Positions 20,590 through 29,808 of a stretch of 64,000 nucleotides of DNA are shown here, piece after piece. The first letter of the stretch is position 1, and each line of letters begins with the position of its first letter. Source of the stretch: Synechococcus sp. ATX 2A4. Its GTDB lineage: Bacteria > Cyanobacteriota > Cyanobacteriia > PCC-6307 > Cyanobiaceae. The translations under genes were made by a program, and so were the position numbers. The stretch covers positions 1 to 64,000 of the forward strand of contig NZ_JAGQCV010000009.1 of the NCBI RefSeq assembly GCF_024346375.1, in the 5' to 3' direction. The notes under the pieces are model-generated. The model saw nothing but the letters and a program-made list of their open reading frames with translations, made no database searches and was not told the DNA's origin.

Positions 20590-22244
20590 CTGCAGCAAAG
20601 CTTGAGCATCACTGGAGCATTGATTCAATCAGACTGAATAGCAAGTCATTCTATGTCTGTGGGTGGTTTTACAGTCCACGTCAGCCATGCACTGATATCT
20701 CGCTGGAATTGATCTCTTCTACAGATCAATTGGTCGGCTCCTTTCAGCTCAGTTCCGGGAATCCTCGCCAAGACGTTGGATTGATTCACTCCCAGGATCA
20801 GCAGGCGCTCCATTCCGGCTTCACTGGACTCGGAGCATGGCCAGTTGTTCCATGCTCAACGGACAAGTTGCGCCTTCGCTGTGTGCTTGTTGACGGACGG
20901 GAGCTCTTGCTGACCATCCCCGAAGAGCGCTGGCGCGCCATAACCACCAGCCGCCCTCTGCTGGCCCAGATGAGAATTCGTCTGGCCCATTTCCGCCACT
21001 ACAGCCTTAAAGCTGTTGGCCTGATCGCGCGCGGGCAGCTTGGTGTGTTGCACGAAAAGATTCAGCGGCAGTTGAGCGACCAACCATCAACGCAGATTCC
21101 GGATGCCGGTCGGCTGCTCCACCTAGCTCAACCGACAGGGAAGGAGAGGGTTCACTTGGTGGTGGACCATCGCCTGGGTGGTGGGGCAAATCAGTATCGC
21201 GAACGGCTCACTCGCCAGTATCTGGAACAGGGAGATACTGTTTTGGTCGTTGGATTTCAAGTGACTCAACTCAGCCTTGTTCTGACGGTTCGACGATTAG
21301 AAGTGACCCATCACTTTCTGGCTGCCTCCGAGAAGGAGCTGAGTTCTTCTCTGCAAAGAATTAAACTCATAGACATTATCTACAATACCGCAGTCTCCTT
21401 TGTTAATCCCGAAGAGGTGCCAAGACTTCTGACGACTTTGAAGCAAAAGAATGGTGGCAAGCTAACTCTGTTGCTTCATGATTATTTCATGATTTGCCCG
21501 TCTCATTTTCTGCTCGATAAATCAGGGGCCTACTGCGGAATCCCCGATGCCGATGCGTGTCGTCACTGTCTACCAGTGAATCCCCATGGATTCACAAGCC
21601 TCTTCAGCGGAGACATCCATCAATGGCGCTCTGCTTGGCAAGAGGTGATCAAAGAAGCAGACACAATTCTCGCCTTCTCCCAGGCTTCTGCGTCACTATT
21701 GCAGAAGGCATTCCCTGATTCCGTCGCCCCAGATGTCCTCCAAGTGCAACCCCATGAAGTCACGTATCTACGAGGCCAAACCATCAAGGTTGGCAGCATT
21801 GAACCACTTGTGATCGGGATCGTTGGGCAAATCGGCCTGCACAAGGGGGCAGAAGTGGTGCGCGATCTTGCGGCTGAGATACGGCGCCAACGCGGAACCG
21901 AGCGCATTGCTGTGATCGGCACGCTCGAAACCAATGCCGACAAGACCATTGTGAGTGAAACAGGCCCCTACCGCCACGACAACCTGGCCGAGGAGATTCG
22001 ACGTTCTGGCGCCAATTTAATGTTTCTACCTTCTATCTGGCCTGAAACCTTCTCCTATGTGGCACAAGAGATGATGGAGCTTGGACTGCCTATCGTATGC
22101 TTTGACTTGGGTGCGCCTGCCGAGCGAATACGTACATACTCAAAAGGGTTCCTCCTTTCATCGCGACGTCCAGAGGAGCTACTGCAGGAACTGAGAATGT
22201 TCTCTCGACGTCACTACTCTTCCACTTCTCAATCATCATCCTAG
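20586..22244 (+). CDS. Glycosyltransferase, GT-B family 4-like, with N-terminal beta domain
   Basis: A 552-residue protein. Residues about 190-545 form a GT-B glycosyltransferase: VDHRLGGGANQYRE near the start of the first Rossmann fold, VIGIVGQIGLHKG at the start of the second, and FLPSIWPETFSYVAQEMMELGLPIV with the Glu-x7-Glu donor-binding pattern of GT4. The first 120 residues are a separate beta-rich domain (YVCGWFYSP, then SGFTGLG) of unknown function, often seen attached to glycan enzymes. GTG at 20586 overlaps the upstream stop (GTGA). It probably adds a sugar to the chain exported by Wzm/Wzt; donor and linkage are unknown. Confidence 0.82.
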   Translation: MTAAKLEHHWSIDSIRLNSKSFYVCGWFYSPRQPCTDISLELISSTDQLVGSFQLSSGNPRQDVGLIHSQDQQALHSGFTGLGAWPVVPCSTDKLRLRCVLVDGRELLLTIPEERWRAITTSRPLLAQMRIRLAHFRHYSLKAVGLIARGQLGVLHEKIQRQLSDQPSTQIPDAGRLLHLAQPTGKERVHLVVDHRLGGGANQYRERLTRQYLEQGDTVLVVGFQVTQLSLVLTVRRLEVTHHFLAASEKELSSSLQRIKLIDIIYNTAVSFVNPEEVPRLLTTLKQKNGGKLTLLLHDYFMICPSHFLLDKSGAYCGIPDADACRHCLPVNPHGFTSLFSGDIHQWRSAWQEVIKEADTILAFSQASASLLQKAFPDSVAPDVLQVQPHEVTYLRGQTIKVGSIEPLVIGIVGQIGLHKGAEVVRDLAAEIRRQRGTERIAVIGTLETNADKTIVSETGPYRHDNLAEEIRRSGANLMFLPSIWPETFSYVAQEMMELGLPIVCFDLGAPAERIRTYSKGFLLSSRRPEELLQELRMFSRRHYSSTSQSSS

Positions 22245-23507
22245 ATGTCATCTCAAGTTCACGTCTTCACCAGTGCCGCCCTCAACTATCTGCCCAAGGT
22301 GCGGATTCTGTTTGAGTCCCTGAGGAAGCATCACCCCGAGTGGAAGTTGTATCTCGTCTTGGCCGATACCCTTGATGTGGACATTGATTACAGCCAGGAA
22401 CCTCTCGACTCCATCGTACCGATTGATCAGCTTGATATTCCCGAGTGGCGAGGCTGGTCCTTCTGTCATGGCATCACCGAGCTAGCCACGGCGATCAAGC
22501 CGTTCATGCTCAAGAAGCTGCTCAAGGAAGGTGAGCCGGGCGATCAGGTGTTGTACATGGATCCAGACACGGTTGCCTTCTCGCGGCTCGATGATCTTTC
22601 GCAAGCGCTTGAGGAAGCACCGATCATTCTCACCCCCCATCAGACATTTCCTGACGACACATTGGCCGCCATCATTGACAATGAAATCTGCAGCCTGAAA
22701 CATGGCATTTATAACCTTGGCTTTCTGGGTGTGGCCGTAAGCCCGATCGGCCTCGCATTTGCGGAGTGGTGGTCTCAAAGGCTTTACTACTTCTGCCGTG
22801 ATGACATCCCCAATGGCCTGTTCACAGATCAACGCTGGATTGATCTGGTTCCCGCTTTCTTCCCAGGTGTGGCCATCATCCGAAACGGACGGCACAACCT
22901 GGCCACATGGAACATCACAACCCGATGCCTGGAAAAAGCAGCTGACGGAACCTATCAGGTTGATGGCGAGCCATTGGGGTTCTATCACTTCACCGGCTTT
23001 GACAGCGGCGCCCATCGCGTGATGGCGGCGAAGAACTCGGGCAACAATCCATTCATGGCCGAACTGATCCAATGGTATAGCGAGCGGGTTCGTCATCTCG
23101 GCGACGACAAGTTCACAAAAAGGCCTTGGGCATTTGGTCGTTTCAGTGATGGGAGCCCCATCAACTCTGATCAGCGCCTGATCTATCGCCTAAGACGTGA
23201 TCTTCAGAAGGCCTATCCCGATCCCTACATCGCTTCTGGATACAAGGCATGGTGGGATCAACGGGCCCTGAAAGACTTCCCGGGGCTGTTCGATGCTGAG
23301 AAGAGACAAGCCACTCTGCGGCAGCTTCAATCTGCCCTAACCCCCGGCTTCGTGCTCAACGATCCAGCGGCAGCCCTGCCCTCTTCAGTGGGCAATCTTC
23401 TGCGTGAGGCAATCAAAGACCCCCGCACCGGCATTGAACTTGGGCGTAAAGGGTGGCAGATTCTGCGTCAAGAAGGAATTGGCGGTCTGCGTCGCCGTTT
23501 CAGCTGA
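22245..23507 (+). CDS. Glycosyltransferase, GT-A family 8-like
   Basis: A 420-residue protein that begins VHVFTSAALNYLPKVRILFESL, the usual start of nucleotide-diphospho-sugar transferases of the GT8 type when read in two parts. A metal-binding DPDTV (106-110) is the DxD motif, and FYHFTGFDSG carries the late conserved His. The C-terminal 120 residues are extra and helical. The ATG directly abuts the stop of the previous gene, so it is the last gene of the rightward wzt-FkbM-GT-GT8 unit. Convergent with the rhamnosyltransferase-like gene 17 bp away. Acceptor unknown. Confidence 0.8.
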   Translation: MSSQVHVFTSAALNYLPKVRILFESLRKHHPEWKLYLVLADTLDVDIDYSQEPLDSIVPIDQLDIPEWRGWSFCHGITELATAIKPFMLKKLLKEGEPGDQVLYMDPDTVAFSRLDDLSQALEEAPIILTPHQTFPDDTLAAIIDNEICSLKHGIYNLGFLGVAVSPIGLAFAEWWSQRLYYFCRDDIPNGLFTDQRWIDLVPAFFPGVAIIRNGRHNLATWNITTRCLEKAADGTYQVDGEPLGFYHFTGFDSGAHRVMAAKNSGNNPFMAELIQWYSERVRHLGDDKFTKRPWAFGRFSDGSPINSDQRLIYRLRRDLQKAYPDPYIASGYKAWWDQRALKDFPGLFDAEKRQATLRQLQSALTPGFVLNDPAAALPSSVGNLLREAIKDPRTGIELGRKGWQILRQEGIGGLRRRFS

Positions 23508-23524
23508 ATGCATCATTCCAGGAT

Positions 23525-24328
23525 TCACATCCAGCGGGTGCCCCACTTCCGGAAGTAGATCCAGGCGCTGTGAAAATTCACGAGCGTGAGGCGCTTGCTG
23601 CGGTGATTGCCTCGTCCCCAATGGTGAGTGACGGCTCCTTCTGGCAAGTGCACTGTGCGGCCAACGCGCGCCATTTTTCGAGTCAGATCAGCATCTTCAA
23701 GATAAAGAAAGAAGGTGTCGTCAAAGCCCTCAACGGCGATGAAGGCTGATGCTCTCATGAGCATGCAGCAACCGCTTAGATAGGGAACATCCAGCACCTG
23801 AGAGTAGTCATGGCCAGCCATTACATACCAGCAGTCGTAGCGGCGTAACCAGCTCGGCTTGAACCGTTCAGGGATGAATCTTCGGCTGAACAGGCCCAGC
23901 AGTGTGGGGTGCTGCTTGCACAGGCGCTGAGGGATTCCTTCGGGATCCAACAGTTGCGGCACCGCCAATGCCACATCGGGGTGAGCAACCAGCCAATTGA
24001 GCAGAGTCTCAAACGTCCCCTGCTCCCAGGCCAGATCGGTGTTGAGCGCCCCCAGGAATTCTGGCAGTTCCCCTTGCTCGGCCAGCGTGCGCACCACCTG
24101 ATTGATGGCTCTGCCATACCCCGCATTGCTCTGGCTGGACACAAACAGGGTGGCGCCCTCACGCAGCACATCCACCGCTTCACCGGGCCTGTGGTCGTTA
24201 GCGATCACGGCGTAGCCGACATCATCCGCCAACCGGGCAAGGCAGGCCTGCAAACGCGAAACCTCCGCTTCACCGGGGTGATACGCGACAAAAATCAGAA
24301 GGCAGCGGAACGCGCTTGCGACTGTCAT
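23525..24328 (-). CDS. Glycosyltransferase family 2 (rhamnosyltransferase-like)
   Basis: A 267-residue soluble GT-A enzyme. It has the nucleotide-binding N-terminus (CLLIFVAYHPG), an NTD at 96-98 in place of DxD, SGCCMLMRASAF before the acceptor loop and FFLYLEDADLTRKM, a signature of the RfbF/WbbL-like dTDP-rhamnosyl transferase group. It is read toward the glycan cluster from the right, so it closes the island on the opposite strand. Codon use is closer to the host than that of the wzt-GT8 genes. Sugar specificity is inferred from family only. Confidence 0.85.
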   Translation of the reverse strand: MTVASAFRCLLIFVAYHPGEAEVSRLQACLARLADDVGYAVIANDHRPGEAVDVLREGATLFVSSQSNAGYGRAINQVVRTLAEQGELPEFLGALNTDLAWEQGTFETLLNWLVAHPDVALAVPQLLDPEGIPQRLCKQHPTLLGLFSRRFIPERFKPSWLRRYDCWYVMAGHDYSQVLDVPYLSGCCMLMRASAFIAVEGFDDTFFLYLEDADLTRKMARVGRTVHLPEGAVTHHWGRGNHRSKRLTLVNFHSAWIYFRKWGTRWM

Positions 24329-24523
24329 GAGGGTGATTTTCTCATCATCACTTCGCCGGCTTCGCCATCCTTATGGTCTTGATGGACGTGAGCGAAAAGC
24401 GTTGTACGAATCGTGGAGATCTGCTCAAAGCGCATCTTGAAAAAGCTCTTCTCCTGATCCGACTCCACCCCAGCTGGCACTGCCCCCGCTCCACTCCGCC
24501 AGAAGGGCAGCTGCAGCCAGCCC

Positions 24524-25009
24524 TCAGCCCGGAAACGGCAACACCCGCATCAAACTCCCCATCTCCAACGCCTGCAGCGCGTAGCTCCAGCCCAGGTTGC
24601 TCTTGATGCCGGCACGCTCCAGTGCCTGCTGGAGGGTATCGGTGGTGAGCACACCGAAGATCACCGGCACGCCCGTATCGCGGGCCACGGCCGCCACGCC
24701 CTTGCTCACTTCGGAGCAGACGTAATCAAAGTGGGGCGTGTCGCCGCGGATCACGGCCCCAAGGGTGATCACCACCTGGTAGCGGCCCGAGGCCGCCAGG
24801 CGCTGCGCCACCAGGGGAATCTCAAAGCTGCCGGGCACCCAGGCCACATCCAGCTGCTCGCTGGTGGGGGCAACGTCGATGCCGTGGCGCGAGAGGGCAT
24901 CCAGACAGGCGCTGAGCAGCTTGCCTGTGACCAGATCATTGAACCGGCCCACAACGATGCCGATACGGAGGCCACTGACCTCGGTGAACCGTCCTTCGAA
25001 AACCGCCAA
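24524..25009 (-). CDS. ribH: 6,7-dimethyl-8-ribityllumazine synthase
   Basis: The 161-residue enzyme condenses 5-amino-6-ribitylamino-uracil with 3,4-dihydroxy-2-butanone-4-phosphate, the step before riboflavin. Family blocks are [46 protein letters not shown] with the catalytic His, and [19 protein letters not shown]. The start codon appears to be TTG (25007-25009), with GAGG overlapping the end of psbZ as ribosome-binding site. It lies 6 bp after psbZ, so the two are almost certainly one transcript. Confidence 0.96.
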   Translation of the reverse strand: MAVFEGRFTEVSGLRIGIVVGRFNDLVTGKLLSACLDALSRHGIDVAPTSEQLDVAWVPGSFEIPLVAQRLAASGRYQVVITLGAVIRGDTPHFDYVCSEVSKGVAAVARDTGVPVIFGVLTTDTLQQALERAGIKSNLGWSYALQALEMGSLMRVLPFPG

Positions 25010-25015
25010 AGGGCC

Positions 25016-25204
25016 TCAGACCACGAAGTAACTCATGCCCCAGTTGAGCAGAACGAGGGCCACCCAGGCGGCGCCACCCAGCAGGATCAGGCGGTTGGAA
25101 CGGCCGCTGTCTTCGGTGCTCGCGTAGAGCACCGGCACCGCCACGATCAGGGCGAACGACATCACCACCAGGGCCAGAACGGTGAGGGTGTTGAGGATCT
25201 GCAT
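25016..25204 (-). CDS. psbZ: Photosystem II reaction center protein Z
   Basis: A 62-residue thylakoid protein with two transmembrane helices, at the usual length for PsbZ (Ycf9). The loop [19 protein letters not shown] between the helices and the [16 protein letters not shown] end fit the family, including the conserved C-terminal FFVV-like tail. PsbZ stabilises the PSII dimer and its peripheral antenna. It is followed by ribH after 6 bp. The promoter must lie in the short space before the divergent mutS. Confidence 0.95.
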   Translation of the reverse strand: MQILNTLTVLALVVMSFALIVAVPVLYASTEDSGRSNRLILLGGAAWVALVLLNWGMSYFVV

Positions 25205-25349
25205 GGGACCTGCGGGGCCTGGGGATGGCAGTGCTTCGATCTTCCCACGTGGGATTTCCCTGATCCGCAGGCGGCCGCCGGATCCTTCACATCTTGTGGG
25301 GGAGCAGCTGGCCCGGGGCCCTTACCATCGCTGCAGCCAGGAGCCGCCC

Positions 25350-28166
25350 GTGGGCGCCGACGCCGATCGCCAGCTCCCGTTGGTGCCAGAGCAGGCGCTT
25401 CAGGGCAGCCTGTTCGCCGCCGCCGAGCCCGCTGACGCCCCTGGCGATAGCGAGAGCAGCAGCCCGGGCGATCCCGACCTGGAGGACGGCGCCCTGGCGG
25501 CAGCGGCCGCCGCCCGGCCCCGGGCCCACTCGCGCCGCAGCCTCCCCGCCAGCCCCGAGCCGGACGAGCCCCCCGCCAGCGCCAATGGCGAAACCGGTGG
25601 GCAGGACGCCGCCGCCGCAGACCAACCCCGCTGGCACCACCACAATCTGGTGGCGCCGGAAGCCCTGCCGCCGATGCTGCGGCACTACGCCGAGCTCAAG
25701 CGCGCCCACCCGGAGCGGGTGCTGCTCTACCGACTCGGCGACTTCTTCGAGTGCTTCTTCGAGGACGCCATCCAGCTGTCCCGCCTGCTGGAGCTCACGC
25801 TCACCGGCAAGGACGCCGGCAAGACGATCGGCCGGGTGCCGATGGCCGGCATCCCCCATCACGCCGCCGAGCGGTACTGCAGTGAGCTGGTGCGCCGCGG
25901 CCTCAGCGTCGCCCTCTGCGACCAGCTGGAGACCACCGCCGCCAAGGGGGCGTTGCTGAAGCGCGACATCACCCGCGTGCTGACCCCCGGCACGGTGCTG
26001 GAGGAGGGGATGCTGGCGGCCCGGCGCAACAACTGGCTCGCGGCGGTGGTGCTGGAGCAGGCCGACTGGGGGCTGGCGGTGGCCGATGTGAGCACCGGCG
26101 AGTTCCGCCTCACCCAGCGGCAGGGAAGTGATGCCCTGCACCAGGAGCTGCTGCAACTGGAGGCGGCCGAGCTGATCTGGCCCGATCCCGACGCCACCGC
26201 CTTCCCGGACGGCGCCGACCCGGACCACGCCTCCGCAGCAGCAGCCGGCAAGCCTGCCTGGTGCCCAGCGGCCCTGCACCTCACCCGGCTGGCGCGCACG
26301 CCGTTCAGCCTGCCGGAGGCGCGGCGCACACTGCTGCAGCGCTTTCGGCTTGCCACCACCGACGGGCTCGGGCTGGCGGAGGCGCCCCTGGCGCTGCGGG
26401 CGGCGGGCGGGTTGCTGCGCTACCTCGACGACAACCAGGCCGGTGCCCGGAGCACCGCCGCCGGCGTGGTGCCCCTCGATCCACCCACCCTCCGCTTCGC
26501 CGGCGATCAGCTGGTGCTCGATGCCCAGACGCGGCGCAACCTGGAGATCACTCGCACCCAGCGCGACGGCCAGTTCCACGGCTCCCTGCTATGGGCCCTC
26601 GATCGCACCATGACCGCCATGGGCGGCCGGGCCCTGCGCCGCTGGCTGGAGGCGCCGCTGATGGACCGCGCCGCCATCCACGCCCGTCAGGAGGGCGTGA
26701 GTGAGCTGGTGGAGCAGCGCGGGCTGCGGCTGGCCCTGCGCCGGCTGCTGCGGCCGATGGGCGATCTGGAGCGGCTGGCGGGCCGGGCCGGCGCGGGCAC
26801 CGCCTCGGCCCGGGATCTGGTGGCCCTCGCCGATGGACTCGAGCGGCTGCCGCGGCTGGCGGCGCTGCTGGCGGCGGCGCGCAGCGAGCCCCTGGCGGCG
26901 CTGCGCGACTCCCCGGGCGAACTGGCGGCGCTGGTGGAACAGCTGCGCCACACCCTGCAGGACACCCCGCCGCTGAGCCTCACGGAAGGGGGGCTGATCC
27001 ACGACGGCGTCGACGTGCGGCTCGATGGGCTGCGCAACCGTCTCGACGACCAGCAGGCCTGGCTGGTGGAACAGGAGCAGGCGGAGCGGCAACGCAGCGG
27101 CATCCCCTCGCTGCGGGTGCAGTTTCACCGCACCTTCGGCTACTTCCTCTCGGTGAGCCGGGCCCGGGCCACACGGGTGCCGGAGCACTGGATCCGGCGC
27201 CAGACCCTGGCCAACGAGGAGCGCTTCGTGACGCCTGAACTCAAGGCGCGCGAGGGGCGCATCCTGCAGCTCCAGGCCCGCGCCGCCCAGCGAGAGTACG
27301 AACTGTTCAGTGAGCTGCGCACCGCCGTTGGCGCGCTGGCCGCACCGATCCGCAGCGCCGCCCGGCGCGTGGCCCGCCTCGATGCGATCGCCTCGCTCGC
27401 CGAGGTGGCCGCCACCTGCGGCTACTGCCGCCCCGAGCTCACCGACGACCGCAGCCTCTGGATCGAGGCCGGTCGCCATCCCGTGGTGGAGCAACTGCTG
27501 GTGGAGGAACCCTTCACTGCCAACGGCATCCAGCTGGGTGAGGCGGGCCAGCCCGATCTGGTGGTGCTCACCGGCCCGAACGCCAGTGGCAAGAGCTGCT
27601 ATCTGCGCCAGACGGGCCTGCTGCAGCTGATGGCCCAGATCGGCAGCTGGATTCCCGCCAGCCGCGCCCGGCTCGGCCTCTGCGACCGCATCTTCACCCG
27701 GGTCGGCGCGGTGGATGACCTCGCCACCGGCCAGTCCACCTTCATGGTGGAGATGGCCGAAACGGCCAACATCCTGCACCACGCCACCGATCGGTCCCTG
27801 GTGCTGCTCGATGAGATCGGGCGCGGCACCGCCACCTTCGATGGCCTCTCGATCGCCTGGGCGGTGGCGGAGCACCTGGCCGACGGCCTGCAGGCGCGGG
27901 CGGTGTTCGCCACCCACTACCACGAGCTCAACGAGCTGGCTGAGCTGCTGCCGAATGTGGCGAACTTTCAGGTGCTGGTGGAGGAAACCGGCGAACAGCT
28001 GGTGTTCCTGCATCAGGTGCGCCCTGGCGGCGCCAGCCGCAGCTACGGCATCGAGGCAGCCCGCCTGGCCGGGGTGCCGCAGCAGGTGGTGCGCCGCGCC
28101 CGCCAGGTGCTCGGACGGATCGAGGCCAACAGCCATGTGGTGGTGGGACTGCAGGTGGCGGCTTAG
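25350..28166 (+). CDS. mutS: DNA mismatch repair protein MutS
   Basis: A 938-residue MutS1. The mismatch-reading Phe-x-Glu is F132-x-E134 in [13 protein letters not shown]. The ATPase has TGPNASGKS, the STFMVEM block, [12 protein letters not shown] (Ala for the usual Ser) and ATHYHEL. GTG at 25350 is chosen because AGGAG lies 6 nt upstream; the frame is open further back to 25182 and a GTG exists at 25296. Residues 1-105 are a low-complexity lead that carries a QGSLF pentapeptide at 18-22, like a beta-clamp-binding motif. Convergent with cobH, 4 bp apart. Confidence 0.95.
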   Translation: MGADADRQLPLVPEQALQGSLFAAAEPADAPGDSESSSPGDPDLEDGALAAAAAARPRAHSRRSLPASPEPDEPPASANGETGGQDAAAADQPRWHHHNLVAPEALPPMLRHYAELKRAHPERVLLYRLGDFFECFFEDAIQLSRLLELTLTGKDAGKTIGRVPMAGIPHHAAERYCSELVRRGLSVALCDQLETTAAKGALLKRDITRVLTPGTVLEEGMLAARRNNWLAAVVLEQADWGLAVADVSTGEFRLTQRQGSDALHQELLQLEAAELIWPDPDATAFPDGADPDHASAAAAGKPAWCPAALHLTRLARTPFSLPEARRTLLQRFRLATTDGLGLAEAPLALRAAGGLLRYLDDNQAGARSTAAGVVPLDPPTLRFAGDQLVLDAQTRRNLEITRTQRDGQFHGSLLWALDRTMTAMGGRALRRWLEAPLMDRAAIHARQEGVSELVEQRGLRLALRRLLRPMGDLERLAGRAGAGTASARDLVALADGLERLPRLAALLAAARSEPLAALRDSPGELAALVEQLRHTLQDTPPLSLTEGGLIHDGVDVRLDGLRNRLDDQQAWLVEQEQAERQRSGIPSLRVQFHRTFGYFLSVSRARATRVPEHWIRRQTLANEERFVTPELKAREGRILQLQARAAQREYELFSELRTAVGALAAPIRSAARRVARLDAIASLAEVAATCGYCRPELTDDRSLWIEAGRHPVVEQLLVEEPFTANGIQLGEAGQPDLVVLTGPNASGKSCYLRQTGLLQLMAQIGSWIPASRARLGLCDRIFTRVGAVDDLATGQSTFMVEMAETANILHHATDRSLVLLDEIGRGTATFDGLSIAWAVAEHLADGLQARAVFATHYHELNELAELLPNVANFQVLVEETGEQLVFLHQVRPGGASRSYGIEAARLAGVPQQVVRRARQVLGRIEANSHVVVGLQVAA

Positions 28167-28170
28167 GGCC

Positions 28171-28794
28171 TCAGGCGCGATCCAGCCAGGCGCGCCGCAG
28201 CAGGGCGTTCACCGTCGCCGCCACCAGACCCGCCCCCCCTTTGCTGCCCTCCAGCCGAATCTGGGGCAGACCGCTGGCGGCCAGGTGGCGCTTGCTCTCG
28301 GCCACCCCCACAAAACCCACCGGCATGCCGATCACCAGGGCCGGCGGCACCACGCCCGCCGCCGGGTCGTTGCCGCCCACCAGCTCCAGCAGGCGTTCAA
28401 GTGCGGTGGGAGCACTGCCAATCAGCACCACTGCTCCCGGCAGCGCCGCCAGAGCCGGGGCCATGCCCGCAGCGGTGCGGGTGCTGCCTTCCGGGGCCAG
28501 TGCCGGCGCCCAGGCCAGCACGCTGTGCACCGGGTTGCCGAAGCTGCGGCGGGCCATCGGGGTCACCGCCGCAGCCGCCATCGCGGTGTCGGTGAGGATC
28601 GGCGCTCCGGCCGCCAGGGCCGCCAGGCCGGCGGCGCAGGCGCCCGGGCTGAAGTAGAGCTGCGGCGCGATGCTCAGATCGCCACTGCTGTGCACCAGGC
28701 GCTCAAGCACCTCCTGTTGCACGGGGTCAAGACCGGTGGGCCCCAACCAGCCCCGGATCCGTCGCACGCTTTCGGTGAAGATCGGATGGTCCAC
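28171..28794 (-). CDS. cobH: Precorrin-8X (cobalt-precorrin-8) methylmutase
   Basis: The 207-residue enzyme moves a methyl group from C11 to C12 of the corrin ring to give hydrogenobyrinate or cobyrinate. The active-site His sits in VLERLVHSSGD. SPGACAAGLAAL, ILTDTAMAAAAV and GMPVGFVGVAESK are the family blocks. It uses a GTG start (28792-28794) only 11 bp from the divergent holA start. Together with cbiD at the right end of the window it shows that the organism makes a corrinoid, in picocyanobacteria usually pseudocobalamin. Confidence 0.95.
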   Translation of the reverse strand: MDHPIFTESVRRIRGWLGPTGLDPVQQEVLERLVHSSGDLSIAPQLYFSPGACAAGLAALAAGAPILTDTAMAAAAVTPMARRSFGNPVHSVLAWAPALAPEGSTRTAAGMAPALAALPGAVVLIGSAPTALERLLELVGGNDPAAGVVPPALVIGMPVGFVGVAESKRHLAASGLPQIRLEGSKGGAGLVAATVNALLRRAWLDRA

Positions 28795-28805
28795 GGCCTG
28801 CCCCG

Positions 28806-29774
28806 ATGCCGATCCATCTCTACTGGGGCGACGACGAGGCCAGCCGCCAGCGGGCGGTGGAGGAGCTGATCACCGCGTCGGTGGATCCGGTCTGGCAAAG
28901 CATCAACCTCAGCTGGCTCGATGGCAATGAGGCGGCCCAGGCCGGCCAATCCCTGATCGAGGCCCGCACCGGCCCGTTCGGTGGCGGTGACCGGGTGGTG
29001 GTGCTGCAGCGCAGCCCCTTCTGCCACACCTGCCCGGCGGAGCTGGCCACACAACTGGAGGCCAGCCTGGAGCTGATCCCCGCCACCAGCCACCTGGTGC
29101 TGGTGAGCGAGGGCAAACCGGATGCACGCCTGCGCACCACCAAAGCGCTCAAGGCGATCGCCAACGAGCGCAGCTTCGTGCTGCCGGCGGTGTGGGACGG
29201 TCAGGGCCAGCTGGAGCTGGTGCGGGCCACCGCCCGATCCCTGGGCCTGACGGCCACACCGGAGGCGATCGAAGCGCTGGCGGGTGCGGTCGGCAGCGAC
29301 AGCGCCCGCCTGGCCAGTGAGCTGGAAAAGCTCGCCGTGTTCTGCGGTGAGCGCCCGATCGATGGCGCGGCGGTGGCGGCGCTGGTGGCGGGCCACAGCA
29401 CCAGCAGCCTGGCGGTGGGGGAAGCGCTGCTGGGCGGGGACGCCGGCGAGGCCATCGCCCTGGTGGACGAGCTGGTGCGGGCGGGGGAACCGGCACTGCG
29501 GATCGTGGCCACTCTTGCCGGCCAGCTGCGGGGCTGGGTGTGGGTGAGCCTGCTGGACGCCCAGGGCGAACAGGACGTGGCCGTGATCGCCAAGGCGGCC
29601 GGCATCGGCAACCCCAAGCGCATCTACGTGCTGCGCAAGCAATTGCGCGGACGGTCGGCGGAGCGACTGCTGCGGTTGCTGGGGCAGCTGCTGGAGGTGG
29701 AGGCGGCGCTCAAACGGGGCACCGAAGCCGGCGACGCCTTCCGCGATGGTTTCCTGGCAGGCCCACTCCGATAA
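28806..29774 (+). CDS. holA: DNA polymerase III subunit delta
   Basis: The 322-residue clamp-loader delta subunit opens the beta clamp. The N-terminus YWGDDEASRQRAVEEL, the GGGDRVVVLQ strand and the C-terminal collar domain (ALRIVATLAGQLRGWVWV, then LRLLGQLLEVEAALKRG) match HolA. ATG at 28806 follows cobH's divergent start by 11 bp with no Shine-Dalgarno sequence in between, so the transcript may begin very near the start codon. lysC follows after 34 bp. Confidence 0.93.
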   Translation: MPIHLYWGDDEASRQRAVEELITASVDPVWQSINLSWLDGNEAAQAGQSLIEARTGPFGGGDRVVVLQRSPFCHTCPAELATQLEASLELIPATSHLVLVSEGKPDARLRTTKALKAIANERSFVLPAVWDGQGQLELVRATARSLGLTATPEAIEALAGAVGSDSARLASELEKLAVFCGERPIDGAAVAALVAGHSTSSLAVGEALLGGDAGEAIALVDELVRAGEPALRIVATLAGQLRGWVWVSLLDAQGEQDVAVIAKAAGIGNPKRIYVLRKQLRGRSAERLLRLLGQLLEVEAALKRGTEAGDAFRDGFLAGPLR

Positions 29775-29808
29775 TCAGGACCAATCCACTGTTCGCGCGC
29801 GCACCGGG

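Noticed and set aside
15394-24328. Classical integration of the island into the tRNA-Gly 3' end
   Set aside because: The island touches the 5' end of the tRNA, not the 3' end, no integrase is present, and I saw no second copy of the tRNA end as attachment site.
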